From contig NZ_CP115446.1 in NCBI RefSeq assembly GCF_027912455.1, positions 2,503,501 to 2,567,500 of the forward strand: 64,000 nucleotides of DNA, given 5' to 3'. Shown piece by piece: positions 17,473 through 26,934 of the stretch (position 1 is its first letter; every line of letters starts with the position of its first letter). Below the pieces are notes generated by a model. It was not told the origin of the DNA. It worked only from the letters and a program-made list of their open reading frames with translations, and did not search any database. Source of the DNA: Aurantiacibacter sp. MUD61. Lineage in GTDB: Bacteria; Pseudomonadota; Alphaproteobacteria; Sphingomonadales; Sphingomonadaceae. Made by a program: the position numbers and the translations under genes.

Positions 17473-18051
17473 ATGGCTGAAAAGGACAAGTCCGATAACG
17501 CAAGCGTTATCATCAAAAAGTACGCCAACAGGCGGCTCTACAATACCAGTTCGTCGAGTTACATCACGCTGGATAACCTTGCCGAAATGGTGCGCGATGG
17601 CGTGGATTTTCAGGTCGTGGATGCGAAGTCGGGCAACGATATTACCCATTCGATCCTGACCCAGATCATCATGGAGGAAGAGGCCAATGGGGAGCATATG
17701 CTGCCTGTCAGCTTCCTTCGCCAATTGATTGGAATGTATGGTAATTCCATGCAGGCAATGATGCCGTCCTATCTCGAAGCTGCCATGGCCAATTTCCAGA
17801 CCAATCAGGCATCGCTACAAGAAGCCTTCAAAAGCAGCATGGGCGGAAATGCCTTTGCCAAGATGGCTGAAACCAACATGGCGATGTTCGAAGCGGCGAC
17901 GAAGGCTTTTATGCCCGGCGCGCAGGCAGCGGGCAGCGAGGCGCCGGCACCATCCAAACCAAGCGGCGAGCCAAAGGGCCGCGAAGAGATCGACGCGCTC
18001 CGCTCGCAAATGGCTGAGATGCAGCGCAAGCTGGACAGTCTCGGCGAATAA
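17473..18051 (+). CDS. phaR: Polyhydroxyalkanoate synthesis repressor PhaR
   Basis: A 192-residue PhaR. The DNA-binding N-terminal domain begins at about residue 11 with IIKKYANRRLYNTSSSSYIT and continues LDNLAEMVRDGVDFQVVDAKSG. The PHA-accumulation domain follows around ILTQIIMEEEANGEHMLP, then a Met/Gln/Ala-rich helical region and a C-terminal coiled coil. PhaR senses polyhydroxyalkanoate granules and represses phasin and its own gene. ATG 17473 follows AGGAG; an upstream in-frame ATG is rejected because it adds non-conserved sequence. No pha synthesis genes lie in this window. Confidence 0.94.
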   Translation: MAEKDKSDNASVIIKKYANRRLYNTSSSSYITLDNLAEMVRDGVDFQVVDAKSGNDITHSILTQIIMEEEANGEHMLPVSFLRQLIGMYGNSMQAMMPSYLEAAMANFQTNQASLQEAFKSSMGGNAFAKMAETNMAMFEAATKAFMPGAQAAGSEAPAPSKPSGEPKGREEIDALRSQMAEMQRKLDSLGE

Positions 18052-18153
18052 AACCTCTTTCGCTTACCCTCCCGTACACGACACTCGACACAGGCCCGCA
18101 ATGGGTCCAAATCGACTTACGTTTCGCAATTACTGAACGAGGCACTCTGCTTC

Positions 18154-19695
18154 ATGTCCAATATCCGCCACGCCCTTAACATCAAACGCGAAGAAGATTT
18201 TGCGCAGTGGTATCAAGAGGTTATCTCTGCCGCCGACATGGCCGAGGAATCCGGCGTGCGCGGATGCATGGTGATCAAGCCGTGGGGCTACGGCATCTGG
18301 GAGCGCATGCAGCGCCTGCTCGATGACCGGATCAAGGCGGCTGGTATCCAGAACGCCTATTTCCCGATTTTCATTCCGCTCAAGAATTTTGAGCGTGAGG
18401 CAGATCATGTCGAAGGCTTTGCCAAGGAAATGGCGGTCGTCACGCATCACCGGCTGATTGCTGATGGGGAGGGCGGTCTCGTCCCCGATCCCGAAGCCAA
18501 ACTGGAAGAGCCGCTCGTCGTAAGGCCTACTTCGGAAACGATCATTGGCGATGCGATGAGCCGCTGGGTACAAAGCTGGCGCGATCTGCCGCTGAAGCTC
18601 AATCAGTGGGCCAATGTTGTGCGGTGGGAGATGCGCACGCGCATGTTCCTGCGCACAAGCGAATTCCTTTGGCAGGAAGGCCACACCGCCCACGCCAACG
18701 CCGATGGAGCGCGCGAAGAAACCATGCGCGCGCTCGAAATGTATCGCGCCTTCGCCGAAGAAGACGTGGCCATGCCAGTGATCGCAGGCGAAAAGCCGGA
18801 GAACGAACGTTTCCCGGGCGCCAAGGAAACCTGGTCGATCGAAGCGATGATGCAGGATGGCAAGGCGCTGCAGGCGGGCACCAGCCACTACCTCGGCACC
18901 AGCTTCGCCGATGCCTCTGATATCCGATATCAGGACGCAGAGGGTGGCCAGCAGCTGTGCCACACGGTGAGCTGGGGCATGTCCACCCGCATGGTCGGCG
19001 GGCTGATCATGACCCATGGCGATGACGACGGCCTGCGCGTTCCGCCCAAGCTTGCCCCGCATCAGGTCGTGATCCTTCCCATGCTCCGCGACAAGCCAGA
19101 GGATGCAGAGCTGATCGACTATTGCGAGCAATTGCGCGCTGCACTGGCCAAGAAATCGACTCTGGGCGAGCCGCTTCGCGTCCTGCTCGATACGCGTCCG
19201 GGCAAGGCAGCCGCAAAGCGTTGGGATTATGTGCGCAAGGGCGCTCCGATCATCATCGAAGTCGGCGGCCGCGATATGGATAATGGCGTCGTCAGCCTGC
19301 TGCGCCGCGATAGCTTGTGGAACAGCGAAAACGGCAAGCCTGCTTTTCAGACACCCAGCCGCGAGGAAGCAGCGGAACAGATCCCCGCGATGCTGGAGGA
19401 TATCCAAAGCTCGCTGTTCGGGTCGGCGAAAGATCGGCGGGATGCGAATATCACCCGCGGCATCACCGAAATGGATGCGCTGGCGGAGCATTTCCGTGGC
19501 TCCCGCTATCCCGGCTGGGTCGAAGTGGAATGGTCCAAGCCGACCGGCGCTGAACTCGAAAAGGTCGTCGAGCAATTGAAGGCGCACAAGCTCACCTTCC
19601 GCAATGTGGCGATCGGCGCAGAACCGGTCAGCGGCACGTGCATCTTTACGGGGGAACCTGCGAAAGAGCGGATTTACGTCGCCAGAGCCTATTGA
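18154..19695 (+). CDS. proS: Prolyl-tRNA synthetase, archaeal/eukaryotic-type
   Basis: A 513-residue class II synthetase that charges tRNA-Pro. It is not the usual bacterial form with an editing insert, nor the short alphaproteobacterial form. It opens FAQWYQEVISAADMAEESGV...CMVIKPWGYGIWE, has motif 2 around NVVRWEMRTRMFLRTSEFLWQEGHTAH, GEKPENERFPGA, and the motif 3 region MTHGDDDGLRVPPKLAP. It ends in the zinc-like C-terminal domain with a terminal Tyr (ERIYVARAY), as in archaeal and eukaryotic ProRS. ATG at 18154. It appears to be the only ProRS here, so probably the housekeeping enzyme, acquired by ancient transfer. Confidence 0.95.
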   Translation: MSNIRHALNIKREEDFAQWYQEVISAADMAEESGVRGCMVIKPWGYGIWERMQRLLDDRIKAAGIQNAYFPIFIPLKNFEREADHVEGFAKEMAVVTHHRLIADGEGGLVPDPEAKLEEPLVVRPTSETIIGDAMSRWVQSWRDLPLKLNQWANVVRWEMRTRMFLRTSEFLWQEGHTAHANADGAREETMRALEMYRAFAEEDVAMPVIAGEKPENERFPGAKETWSIEAMMQDGKALQAGTSHYLGTSFADASDIRYQDAEGGQQLCHTVSWGMSTRMVGGLIMTHGDDDGLRVPPKLAPHQVVILPMLRDKPEDAELIDYCEQLRAALAKKSTLGEPLRVLLDTRPGKAAAKRWDYVRKGAPIIIEVGGRDMDNGVVSLLRRDSLWNSENGKPAFQTPSREEAAEQIPAMLEDIQSSLFGSAKDRRDANITRGITEMDALAEHFRGSRYPGWVEVEWSKPTGAELEKVVEQLKAHKLTFRNVAIGAEPVSGTCIFTGEPAKERIYVARAY

Positions 19696-19724
19696 TAATC
19701 TTCGCCCAGGACGGGGAGATCATC

Positions 19725-20315
19725 ATGATTCAGGCCATTAAATACAATCTCGCGAATTTGACCAATTTCAGCGGGCGCGATGCGCGCTCCACCTTCTGGT
19801 GGTATGTGCTCTTCATCGTCATCGCCCAGTTCGTGGTCGGCCTGCTGGCGAGTATTCCGCTGATTACCGCCGGCGTCGGCACAGCCATGGACGCGGCGCA
19901 ATCCGGCGCCGATCAGGCGACCATGCAGGCCGAAATGATGACGAGCATGGCCGGCGCCATGGATACCGCCATCTGGGTTGGCGTCGCCGCCGAAATCGCC
20001 GTCGTTCTTTTGCTTGTCGCTTCCTTTGTCCGCCGTCTTCATGACAGCGGCAATTCTGGCTATTGGGCGGCCATCCCGGTCGTCACGCAATTGGCGGGCG
20101 TCTATGGCGAGATCACCATGGTGGACCGCGCAAAAGAGCTGATGGTCATTTCCGCCGATCCCTCGCGCATGGACGAAATGCAGGCTCTGCAGGCAGAGAT
20201 GATGGCCGCACCGCTCACTTGGGTCCCTTATATCGGGCTAATCGTGATCATCGTATTCGGCGTGATGAAGTCCGAGCCCGGCGCGAACAAATATGGTGGG
20301 CCGCCTGCGGTTTAA
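19725..20315 (+). CDS. DUF805 family membrane protein
   Basis: A 196-residue membrane protein. It opens IKYNLANLTNFSGRDARSTFWWYVLF, the DUF805 signature (soluble start, then R-S-x-F-W), followed by helices and the RRLHDSGNSGYWA motif near the third helix. It differs from minimal DUF805 proteins (about 120 residues) by two Ala/Met-rich inserts (around AAQSGADQATMQAEMM and MDEMQALQAEMMAA). ATG 19725 follows GGGGAG. The function of the family is unknown. It lies 29 bases after proS. Confidence 0.85.
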   Translation: MIQAIKYNLANLTNFSGRDARSTFWWYVLFIVIAQFVVGLLASIPLITAGVGTAMDAAQSGADQATMQAEMMTSMAGAMDTAIWVGVAAEIAVVLLLVASFVRRLHDSGNSGYWAAIPVVTQLAGVYGEITMVDRAKELMVISADPSRMDEMQALQAEMMAAPLTWVPYIGLIVIIVFGVMKSEPGANKYGGPPAV

Positions 20316-20377
20316 GCGCGCAAATACCATCGAAGGGCGGCTTGCATGTCGCTGCGATTGCGCGCAGACTTGGCCGC

Positions 20378-21826
20378 ATGCGTAGATCAATTCTGACTGC
20401 GGCCTTCGCTGCCGCTCCGCTCGCCCTCTTTGCTGCAACTCCGCTCAACGCACACGATCATGATCATGGTGATGATCGTGATGAGGCGCAGATGGCAGAC
20501 GATCCGGGAATAGAAGTTTCGGAAGAGCGGCTGCGGGCGGACATGGATACAATCGTCGGCTTTGGCACGCGTCATACGCTGTCTTCGCAGACCGATCCGG
20601 AGCGCGGCATTGGAGCTGCGGTCAATTGGGCGCTTGCGGAATTCGGGCGGATTGGCGCGGGCTGCGGCGGCTGTCTGGACGTAATGCCGGTCGGGCGCGT
20701 GGTCGAGGCCGACGGACGCCGGATTCCGGAGCCAACCCTCATCCGCAACGCCGTCGCCATCCAGCGCGGGACAGAACGCCCCGATGAAGTCATCATCGTG
20801 CAGGCCCATTACGACAGCCGCGTCACCGATGCGATGAACGCGACTGACGATGCACCCGGCGCCAATGACGATGGCTCGGGTAGCGTCATGGTGCTGGAGG
20901 CAGCGCGCATCCTGTCGCAGCGCGAATATCCCTCCACAATCATCTATGCTTTGCTGACGGGCGAGGAGCAGGGCCTTTATGGGGCGGGCATCCTCGCTGA
21001 CTGGGTCGCCGAACAGGGTATGACCGTGAAGGCCGTGCTCAACAATGACATGATCGGTAATAGCTGCGGATCGGACGGTTTCTGTGACGCAGAACACGTA
21101 CGCGTTTTTTCGGAAGGCCTACGCGCCGATTCCACGCCGCAACTCCGGGCGGCCCAGCGCCGCTTCGGTGGTGAAAACGATTCACCCGGCCGCAATCTCT
21201 CCCGCTGGCTGAACTCGGTGGCCGAAGATTTCCCCGACGGCATGCAGGTCCGCCAGATCTGGCGCACGGATCGCATGGGGCGGGGCGGGGACCAGATCCC
21301 CTTCCTCGATCGCGGCTACCCGGCAGTCCGCGTGACCGTGGCTGTCGAAGATTACGAACACCAGCATCAGGACCTGCGCGTCGAGGATGGCATCACTTAC
21401 GGTGACACGGTGGACGAGCTGGACTTCGATTACCTCGCCCGCAGCAGCGTGCTCAATGTCCGCGCGTTGGACCGGCTTGCGAGAGCGCCGATGCCGCCGC
21501 AGGTCACCGCCGATGCTGCAGTGCGTACCGACACTATCATCGAGTGGCAAGGCGTTGAAGGGGCCACCCATTATCAGATCGTCAAAAGGCGTACGCATGA
21601 AAGCGACTGGCGCTGGGGCGAAGCCGCAATCCTCTCGTTCGAGACTCCGGTCGGCGACAATCCAACTCCGATGGCAGAGCGCGAATTAAGCTATACCGCA
21701 CCCCTGCGCGGCGATGACTGGATATTCGGTGTCGCATCCTGCAGCTTCGGGCCCGTCTGCAGTCCGGTCTCCAGCGCGGTCCCCGGCGGGGCTTTCTATC
21801 CGCTGGAGGGTGACAGCGAAGACTAA
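20378..21826 (+). CDS. Secreted M28-family zinc aminopeptidase
   Basis: A 482-residue exported peptidase. The signal peptide is MRRSILTAAFAAAPLALFAA ending TPLNA. A His/Asp-rich start (HDHDHGDDRDE) follows. The M28 two-zinc site can be read in order: HYDSR (His 144), NDDGSG (Asp 164/165), GEEQGLYG (Glu 196/197), NNDMIGN (Asp 224) and a late His in YEHQHQD. The C-terminal 100 residues look like a fibronectin/Ig-like module (TDTIIEWQGVEGATHYQIV). It probably releases N-terminal amino acids in the periplasm. I chose the ATG just before the signal peptide; the longer upstream frame overlaps the DUF805 gene and is unlikely. Confidence 0.88.
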   Translation: MRRSILTAAFAAAPLALFAATPLNAHDHDHGDDRDEAQMADDPGIEVSEERLRADMDTIVGFGTRHTLSSQTDPERGIGAAVNWALAEFGRIGAGCGGCLDVMPVGRVVEADGRRIPEPTLIRNAVAIQRGTERPDEVIIVQAHYDSRVTDAMNATDDAPGANDDGSGSVMVLEAARILSQREYPSTIIYALLTGEEQGLYGAGILADWVAEQGMTVKAVLNNDMIGNSCGSDGFCDAEHVRVFSEGLRADSTPQLRAAQRRFGGENDSPGRNLSRWLNSVAEDFPDGMQVRQIWRTDRMGRGGDQIPFLDRGYPAVRVTVAVEDYEHQHQDLRVEDGITYGDTVDELDFDYLARSSVLNVRALDRLARAPMPPQVTADAAVRTDTIIEWQGVEGATHYQIVKRRTHESDWRWGEAAILSFETPVGDNPTPMAERELSYTAPLRGDDWIFGVASCSFGPVCSPVSSAVPGGAFYPLEGDSED

Positions 21827-21844
21827 GCCCCCATATAGCGGGGC

Positions 21845-24127
21845 ATGAACAAAAATAAGAACAACAGGAAGTTCCAGGGACTTCCGAGCAAGGACCAGGT
21901 CCTTGAATTCATCAAGAACGCAGACGGCCCCGCGGGAAAGCGGGAAATCGCAAAGCATTTCCGCCTGAAAGGGCAGGAGAAAATCGCGCTCAAGGCGCTG
22001 CTGAAGGACATGGCCGAGGAAGGCCTGATCGACGGCAGGAAAAGCGCCTATCACCGCATGGGTGGCCTACCCAAGGTCACCGTGCTTCGCATCGTCGAAA
22101 TCGACGAGGGCGAGCCCGTCGCCATCCCCGAGAGCTGGCAGCCGGACGATGCAACTCCGCCGCCGCGCCTTCGCGTCATCGAGAAGAAGAAACAGGCTGC
22201 CCTCCGCGTGGGTGACCGCATCCTCGCGCGCACTGAAGAGGCCGGAAAAGGCCATATCGCCCACCCCATGAAAAAGCTGCCTTCACAGGAAGGCGCGATG
22301 CTGGGCGTGATCGAGATCGACAAGAGCGGGCAGGCCTGGCTTGCCCCGGTCGACAAGAAGATTCGAACCTCCGCCAAGGTCAGCGATCGCGGGCAGGCGG
22401 AGGAAGGCCAGTTGGTCCTCGCCGAACCTGCCGGACGCGGGCGCAACTCCTCGGTCAAGGTGATCGAAGTGCTCGGCGATCCGCTCGCGCCAAAGAGCTA
22501 CAGCCTGATCGCAATTCACAAATACGGTATCCCGCATACTTTCCCGCAGGAAGTGCTCGACGAGGCTGCACAGGCTGCGAAAATCCCGCTGAGCGAGGAC
22601 CATCGCGAGGATTTGCGCGATCTTCCCATCGTCGCGATCGATCCCAAGGACGCGCGCGACCATGACGATGCGATCTGGGCCGAGAGTGACGGGAAGGGCG
22701 GGTTCAACGCGCTCGTCGCTATCGCCGATGTCTCCTACTACGTGCGCCCGGGCAGCAAGCTCGACCGCGAGGCGAGAAAGCGCGGCAATTCGGTTTATTT
22801 CCCCGATCGCGTCGTGCCGATGCTGCCTGAGGTTTTGTCCGCCGATGTCTGCTCTCTCAGGCAGAATGAAGATCGCGCGGCCATGGCCTGCCATCTCAAA
22901 ATCAACGCCAAGGGGCAGGTGACCGATTGGCGCTTCACCCGCGCCATCGTGCGCATACATCACAACATTCCTTATGAAGACGCGCAGGCGCAGATCGACA
23001 GCGGCGAGGCGAGCGGTCCGATCAATGCGCTATGGGCATGCTGGAAAGCGCTTTCGAGCGCGCGGTCGGACCGTGATCCGCTCGATCTCGACCTGCCCGA
23101 ACGCCGCGTCGTGCTGAACGATCAGGGCAAGATCGAGGAAATCGCCGTGCGCGAGCGGCTCGATGCCCACCGCGTGGTCGAAGACTTCATGATCGCCGCC
23201 AATGTCGCTGCAGCCAAGGCGCTGGAAAGCAAGACGCAGCCGGTCGTCTACCGCGTCCACGAACCGCCGACGCGCGAAAAGCTGATCGCGCTGCGCGAAT
23301 ATTTCGACAGCATCGGCAAGAAGCTGGCGCTCGGCCAGGTCATCACCCCCGGCCTGTTCAACCGCATGATGAAAGACGTCACCGATGCGGGCGAAAAGGC
23401 TCTGGTGATGGAGGCGGTGCTGCGCAGCCAGACGCAGGCTTATTACGGGCCGGCCAATGCGGGCCACTTCGGCCTCGCGCTTGGATCCTACGCGCATTTC
23501 ACCTCGCCCATTCGCCGCTATGCAGACCTTCTGGTCCACCGCGCGCTGGTCGACGGCTTCGGGCTGGAGCAGCCTGCGCCCAAGGGCAAGATACCCGATA
23601 GCAGCGGCTTGTCGGATCGGGATCGCAGCGATCTCGGCAAGATCACCGATGCGATCAGCATTACAGAGCGCCGCGCGATGGAAGCGGAGCGCGATACCAT
23701 CGACCGCTATGTCGCCGCATGGCTTTCTGCGCGGGTGGGCGAGGTCTTCAACACCCGCATCACTGGCGTGACGAGCTTTGGCTTTTTCGCTACGATCGTG
23801 GGCCTTGGTGGGGACGGGCTGGTGCCCATCAGCACGCTGGGCCGCGAATACTTCCGCCATGATGAAGGCGCGCAGGCGCTGATCGGCACCGATAGCGGCA
23901 CCACCTATACAATGGGTGACACGCTGGAGCTGCGCTTGGGCGAGGCCAATCCGCTGACGGGCGCTCTCAAGTTCGAGATTCCCGATGGCGACGGCGGTGG
24001 CCAGAAAGTGGAGCCGCGCGGCAAGCGTCCGGACACAAAACCGCGCCGCGACAAGAAGGGCAAGCATCAGGTCGGCAAGCGCGGTCGCCCCGGCAATGTC
24101 CGGCATCAGGGACGCAAGCGGAAATAG
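21845..24127 (+). CDS. rnr: Ribonuclease R
   Basis: A 760-residue 3'-5' exoribonuclease that degrades structured RNA and takes part in RNA quality control. Domains in order: N-terminal winged helix (GPAGKREIAKHFRLKGQEK), cold-shock domains, the RNB catalytic domain with the Asp cluster in IDPKDARDHDDAIWA, the helical RNB core with SYAHFTSPIRRYADLLVHRAL, an S1 domain (FNTRITGVTSFGFFATIVGL) and a Lys/Arg-rich tail. Length is normal. ATG at 21845 lies 18 bases after the M28 gene. Confidence 0.97.
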   Translation: MNKNKNNRKFQGLPSKDQVLEFIKNADGPAGKREIAKHFRLKGQEKIALKALLKDMAEEGLIDGRKSAYHRMGGLPKVTVLRIVEIDEGEPVAIPESWQPDDATPPPRLRVIEKKKQAALRVGDRILARTEEAGKGHIAHPMKKLPSQEGAMLGVIEIDKSGQAWLAPVDKKIRTSAKVSDRGQAEEGQLVLAEPAGRGRNSSVKVIEVLGDPLAPKSYSLIAIHKYGIPHTFPQEVLDEAAQAAKIPLSEDHREDLRDLPIVAIDPKDARDHDDAIWAESDGKGGFNALVAIADVSYYVRPGSKLDREARKRGNSVYFPDRVVPMLPEVLSADVCSLRQNEDRAAMACHLKINAKGQVTDWRFTRAIVRIHHNIPYEDAQAQIDSGEASGPINALWACWKALSSARSDRDPLDLDLPERRVVLNDQGKIEEIAVRERLDAHRVVEDFMIAANVAAAKALESKTQPVVYRVHEPPTREKLIALREYFDSIGKKLALGQVITPGLFNRMMKDVTDAGEKALVMEAVLRSQTQAYYGPANAGHFGLALGSYAHFTSPIRRYADLLVHRALVDGFGLEQPAPKGKIPDSSGLSDRDRSDLGKITDAISITERRAMEAERDTIDRYVAAWLSARVGEVFNTRITGVTSFGFFATIVGLGGDGLVPISTLGREYFRHDEGAQALIGTDSGTTYTMGDTLELRLGEANPLTGALKFEIPDGDGGGQKVEPRGKRPDTKPRRDKKGKHQVGKRGRPGNVRHQGRKRK

Positions 24128-24172
24128 GGAACGCGAATGCTGGCCGGCCATTGATTATGAAAGGAGAATTTC

Positions 24173-24688
24173 ATGATCAAACCCGGCCAGAAAACGCCTG
24201 ACCTCGAACTGCCGCTGACGATAGGCGCACAGTTTCACCTGTCGAAGCAAAAGCCCGATAATTACACCATGCTGGTGTTCTATCGCGGCAAGCATTGCCC
24301 TGTCTGCAAGAAGCAGCTTGAGGAAATCGGCGGCCGCATGGACGATTTCGTTTCCCGCGGGATCAATGTCTTCGCCATCTCGATGGACGACAAGGATCGC
24401 GCCATGGTGGTCGATAGCGAATGGGAAACGCACGATCTTCCGCTCGTCTATGATCTTACCGAAGATCAGGCCCGCGAATGGGGCCTCTACATCAGCGAAA
24501 AGCGTGAAGGCAGTGAAGAGCCGGACACATTCAGCGAGCCGGGTATTTTCATCCTGAAACCCGACATGACACTGCACCACGCAGCGGTCCAGAACATGCC
24601 ATTCGCCCGCCCGCAAATCGATGACCTGCTGAGCGGGCTCGATTACGTGATGGAGAACGATTATCCCACGCGCGGCACATTAACCTGA
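24173..24688 (+). CDS. Peroxiredoxin-like AhpC/TSA family protein
   Basis: A 171-residue thioredoxin-fold protein. It starts with KPGQKTPDLELPLTIG and has the active site VFYRGKHCPVCKKQLEEI, a CxxC where classical peroxiredoxins have one peroxidatic Cys. Next come a DDFVSRGINVFAISMDD segment and the strand EPGIFILKPDMTLH. It is likely a thiol peroxidase or disulfide reductase acting on peroxides in the cytosol. A very good ribosome site (AAGGAG) precedes the ATG. It follows rnr by 45 bases. Confidence 0.88.
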   Translation: MIKPGQKTPDLELPLTIGAQFHLSKQKPDNYTMLVFYRGKHCPVCKKQLEEIGGRMDDFVSRGINVFAISMDDKDRAMVVDSEWETHDLPLVYDLTEDQAREWGLYISEKREGSEEPDTFSEPGIFILKPDMTLHHAAVQNMPFARPQIDDLLSGLDYVMENDYPTRGTLT

Positions 24689-24701
24689 CCAACGCGCTAC
24701 T

Positions 24702-24797
24702 CGGTTCGCTTGGCGAACCGCAAGGCCGACTGGCCGCCCGCAGCGGGCGCAGCTTGCCTGCGCGTCTAGCGAGGACGAACCCGCGGATGCGGGTTCG
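24702..24797. repeat. Cluster of four perfect inverted repeats (REP-like intergenic element)
   Basis: Four short perfect palindromic stems lie in 96 bases between two convergent genes. CGGTTCGC/GCGAACCG with loop TTG is at 24702-24720. GCCCG/CGGGC is at 24736-24748. GCGCAG/CTGCGC overlaps it at 24747-24763. CGAACCCGC/GCGGGTTCG with loop GGAT is at 24776-24797. The outer two share the CGAACC core. No T run follows either way. It may act as a bidirectional transcript end or belong to a dispersed REP-type family. Confidence 0.5.
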
Positions 24798-24802
24798 CAA
24801 AA

Positions 24803-25255
24803 TCAAGAGAGCCTGTCGATTTCTTCCTCGGACAAGCCGCCTGGGATGATGAACAGCGGGCAGGGCAGGCTCCCGGCCTTGTGCGTGAAATGCGTTACCA
24901 GAGGGCCGGGTGTGCCTTCCGCCGCGGCACTCAGCACCAAAGCCGCAACTTCAGGGTGATCGCCGAGATATTCGGCGATTACCTTTTGCGCGTCGCCCAC
25001 GCGCACGGCAATCTGCGGCATTTTCCCGCTTTCATAAGCGAGCTCACCCGCCGCGCTGCTGGCGAGCACTTCGGCCCGGTCGCGCGCCTCTTCCTCGATG
25101 GTCGCCTGCACGCCGCCAAACGCATTGAACGCCTGCGGCTGGACGAGCGCGAGCAGGTGAACCATGCCCCCTGTCTTCGCCGCACGGCGCGCGGCAAAAC
25201 GCAGCGCCACTCGCGCTTCTTCCGTCTCGTCGATAATCGTCAGATAAACGCGCAT
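24803..25255 (-). CDS. Universal stress protein (UspA family)
   Basis: A 150-residue single-domain Usp. It starts MRVYLTIIDETEEARVALRFA and has a Rossmann-like alternation. The C-terminal part, which in ATP-binding members carries G-x2-G-x9-G-S/T, here reads SAAAEGTPGPLVTHFTH with a poorly conserved loop, so ATP binding is unsure. A ribosome site GGAGAGGGA precedes the ATG. It is convergent with the peroxiredoxin-like gene and divergent from pdhC. Confidence 0.85.
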   Translation of the reverse strand: MRVYLTIIDETEEARVALRFAARRAAKTGGMVHLLALVQPQAFNAFGGVQATIEEEARDRAEVLASSAAGELAYESGKMPQIAVRVGDAQKVIAEYLGDHPEVAALVLSAAAEGTPGPLVTHFTHKAGSLPCPLFIIPGGLSEEEIDRLS

Positions 25256-25399
25256 TCGTATTTCCCTCTCCGAACCGTTGGATATTCAGGGAAATCACGG
25301 CATGTGCAAGTGAACCTTGCCCCGCGCGGCCAAATTGGCCAATGAACGGCTGCACGAAAAGAGCAAGAAACCAAATTTGTCAGGGAGCGTACTCCGCAC

Positions 25400-26701
25400 A
25401 TGCCGATTGCCATCAAGATGCCCGCCCTTTCGCCAACCATGGAAGAAGGGACTCTCGCAAAATGGCTGGTGAAAGTGGGGGACAGCGTCTCCTCCGGCGA
25501 CATCATGGCCGAGATCGAGACCGACAAGGCAACGATGGAATTCGAAGCCGTGGATGAGGGCGTGATAGCCCATATCCAGGTGGAAGAAGGCACTGAAGGC
25601 GTGAAGGTCGGCACGATCATCGCGACGCTCGCCGAAGATGGCGAAGAAGTGAGCGATGTGGAGCCTGCCGGCGATGGCGCATCGGCTCCCGCACCCGCGC
25701 CAGCCGAGAAAGACGAAGCTCCCGCCGAGCCCGCGAAAGCTGAACCGCGCGAAAGCGCAGAGCCTGCACGCACGCCTGCCCCGGCAGCATCTTCGGGCGA
25801 CCGCGTCATCGCATCGCCGCTCGCCAAGCGCATCGCCGAGCAGAAGGGGCTCGACCTTTCCGCGATCAAGGGCAGTGGCCCCAATGGCCGCATCGTGAAA
25901 GCCGACGTTGAAGATGCGAAACCGGGTGCAGCTGCTCCGGCTCCTGCCCCAAGCGCTCCAGTCCCTTCACCGACGCCTGCACCAGCTCCGACGGAAGCAC
26001 AGGATTTCGGCATTCCGCACGAGGTCGAGAAGCTGTCCGGCATGCGCAAGACCATCGCGCGCCGCCTGACCGAATCCAAACAGCAGGTTCCGCATATCTA
26101 CCTGACGGTCGATATCCGCCTCGACGCGCTGCTCAAGCTGCGCAGCGAGCTTAATGCCGCGCTCCAACCGCAGGGCGTGAAGCTCTCGGTCAACGATCTC
26201 ATGATCAAGGCGCTGGGCAAATCGCTCGAAGCCGTGCCCGCCTGCAACGTGCAGTTTGCTGGCGACACCATGCTCAAGTTCAAGCGCGCCGACGTGTCGG
26301 TGGCCGTCAGCATCCCCAATGGCCTGATCACTCCCATCGTTACCGATGCGGGCAGCAAGGCGGTGAGCAAGATCAGCACCGAGATGAAGGACCTCGCCAC
26401 CCGCGCGAAGGACGGGAAGCTGGCCCCCGAGGAATACCAGGGCGGCACCGCGAGTCTTTCCAACATGGGTATGTTCGGCATCAAGCAGTTCGAAGCCGTC
26501 ATCAACCCGCCGCAGGGCATGATCATGGCGATCGGTGCAGGCGACAAGCGTCCCTATGTCGTCGATGACAGCCTGCAGATTGCCAGCGTAATGTCTGCCA
26601 CCGGCAGCTTCGACCACCGCGCCATCGACGGCGCAGACGGCGCGCAGTTGATGAAAGCCTTCAAGGAAATGATCGAGGCACCGCTGGGGCTGGTGGCGTA
26701 A
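25400..26701 (+). CDS. pdhC: Dihydrolipoyllysine acetyltransferase, E2 of pyruvate dehydrogenase
   Basis: A 433-residue E2. It has an N-terminal lipoyl domain ([20 protein letters not shown]; lipoylated Lys in ETDKATMEF, about 43), a long Pro/Ala/Glu linker, an E3-binding domain ([20 protein letters not shown]), a second Pro/Ala linker, and the catalytic domain ending with [14 protein letters not shown] (H-x3-D-G). [13 protein letters not shown] starts and the domain layout fit pyruvate rather than 2-oxoglutarate dehydrogenase. The E1 genes are not in this window. lpd (E3) lies 890 bases downstream on the same strand. Confidence 0.96.
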   Translation: MPIAIKMPALSPTMEEGTLAKWLVKVGDSVSSGDIMAEIETDKATMEFEAVDEGVIAHIQVEEGTEGVKVGTIIATLAEDGEEVSDVEPAGDGASAPAPAPAEKDEAPAEPAKAEPRESAEPARTPAPAASSGDRVIASPLAKRIAEQKGLDLSAIKGSGPNGRIVKADVEDAKPGAAAPAPAPSAPVPSPTPAPAPTEAQDFGIPHEVEKLSGMRKTIARRLTESKQQVPHIYLTVDIRLDALLKLRSELNAALQPQGVKLSVNDLMIKALGKSLEAVPACNVQFAGDTMLKFKRADVSVAVSIPNGLITPIVTDAGSKAVSKISTEMKDLATRAKDGKLAPEEYQGGTASLSNMGMFGIKQFEAVINPPQGMIMAIGAGDKRPYVVDDSLQIASVMSATGSFDHRAIDGADGAQLMKAFKEMIEAPLGLVA

Positions 26702-26721
26702 AGCAAGGATGACGAGCTCGA

Positions 26722-26910
26722 ATGGACATCCTGCTGCTCATAGTAGGTATCCTCTGCATCATAGTGGCGGGTGCCCTAATACCTATTCTCGTTGTGGGCT
26801 CCCTCTTCAAGAAGATGGAGCATGGTTCGAAGCGCGGCGGAATTATCGGCAACTTCTTATTCGTCGGTTTGCTAATGGGCTTTGGTATCTTTCTCGTATC
26901 GAGCCACTGA
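26722..26910 (+). CDS. Small two-helix membrane protein (62 aa)
   Basis: 62 residues. Helix 1 is ILLLIVGILCIIVAGALIPILVV, a basic loop FKKMEHGSKRGG follows, and helix 2 is IIGNFLFVGLLMGFGIFLVS. It starts 20 bases after pdhC. There is no strong ribosome site and no known family. Two-helix topology with a positive loop predicts both ends on the periplasmic side. Confidence 0.5.
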   Translation: MDILLLIVGILCIIVAGALIPILVVGSLFKKMEHGSKRGGIIGNFLFVGLLMGFGIFLVSSH

Positions 26911-26934
26911 AATGCTCATGAAGGGGCTGATTGG

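Noticed and set aside
18130..19587. 485-codon minus-strand frame opposite proS
   Set aside because: Antisense to conserved synthetase motifs; no start signal or family resemblance.
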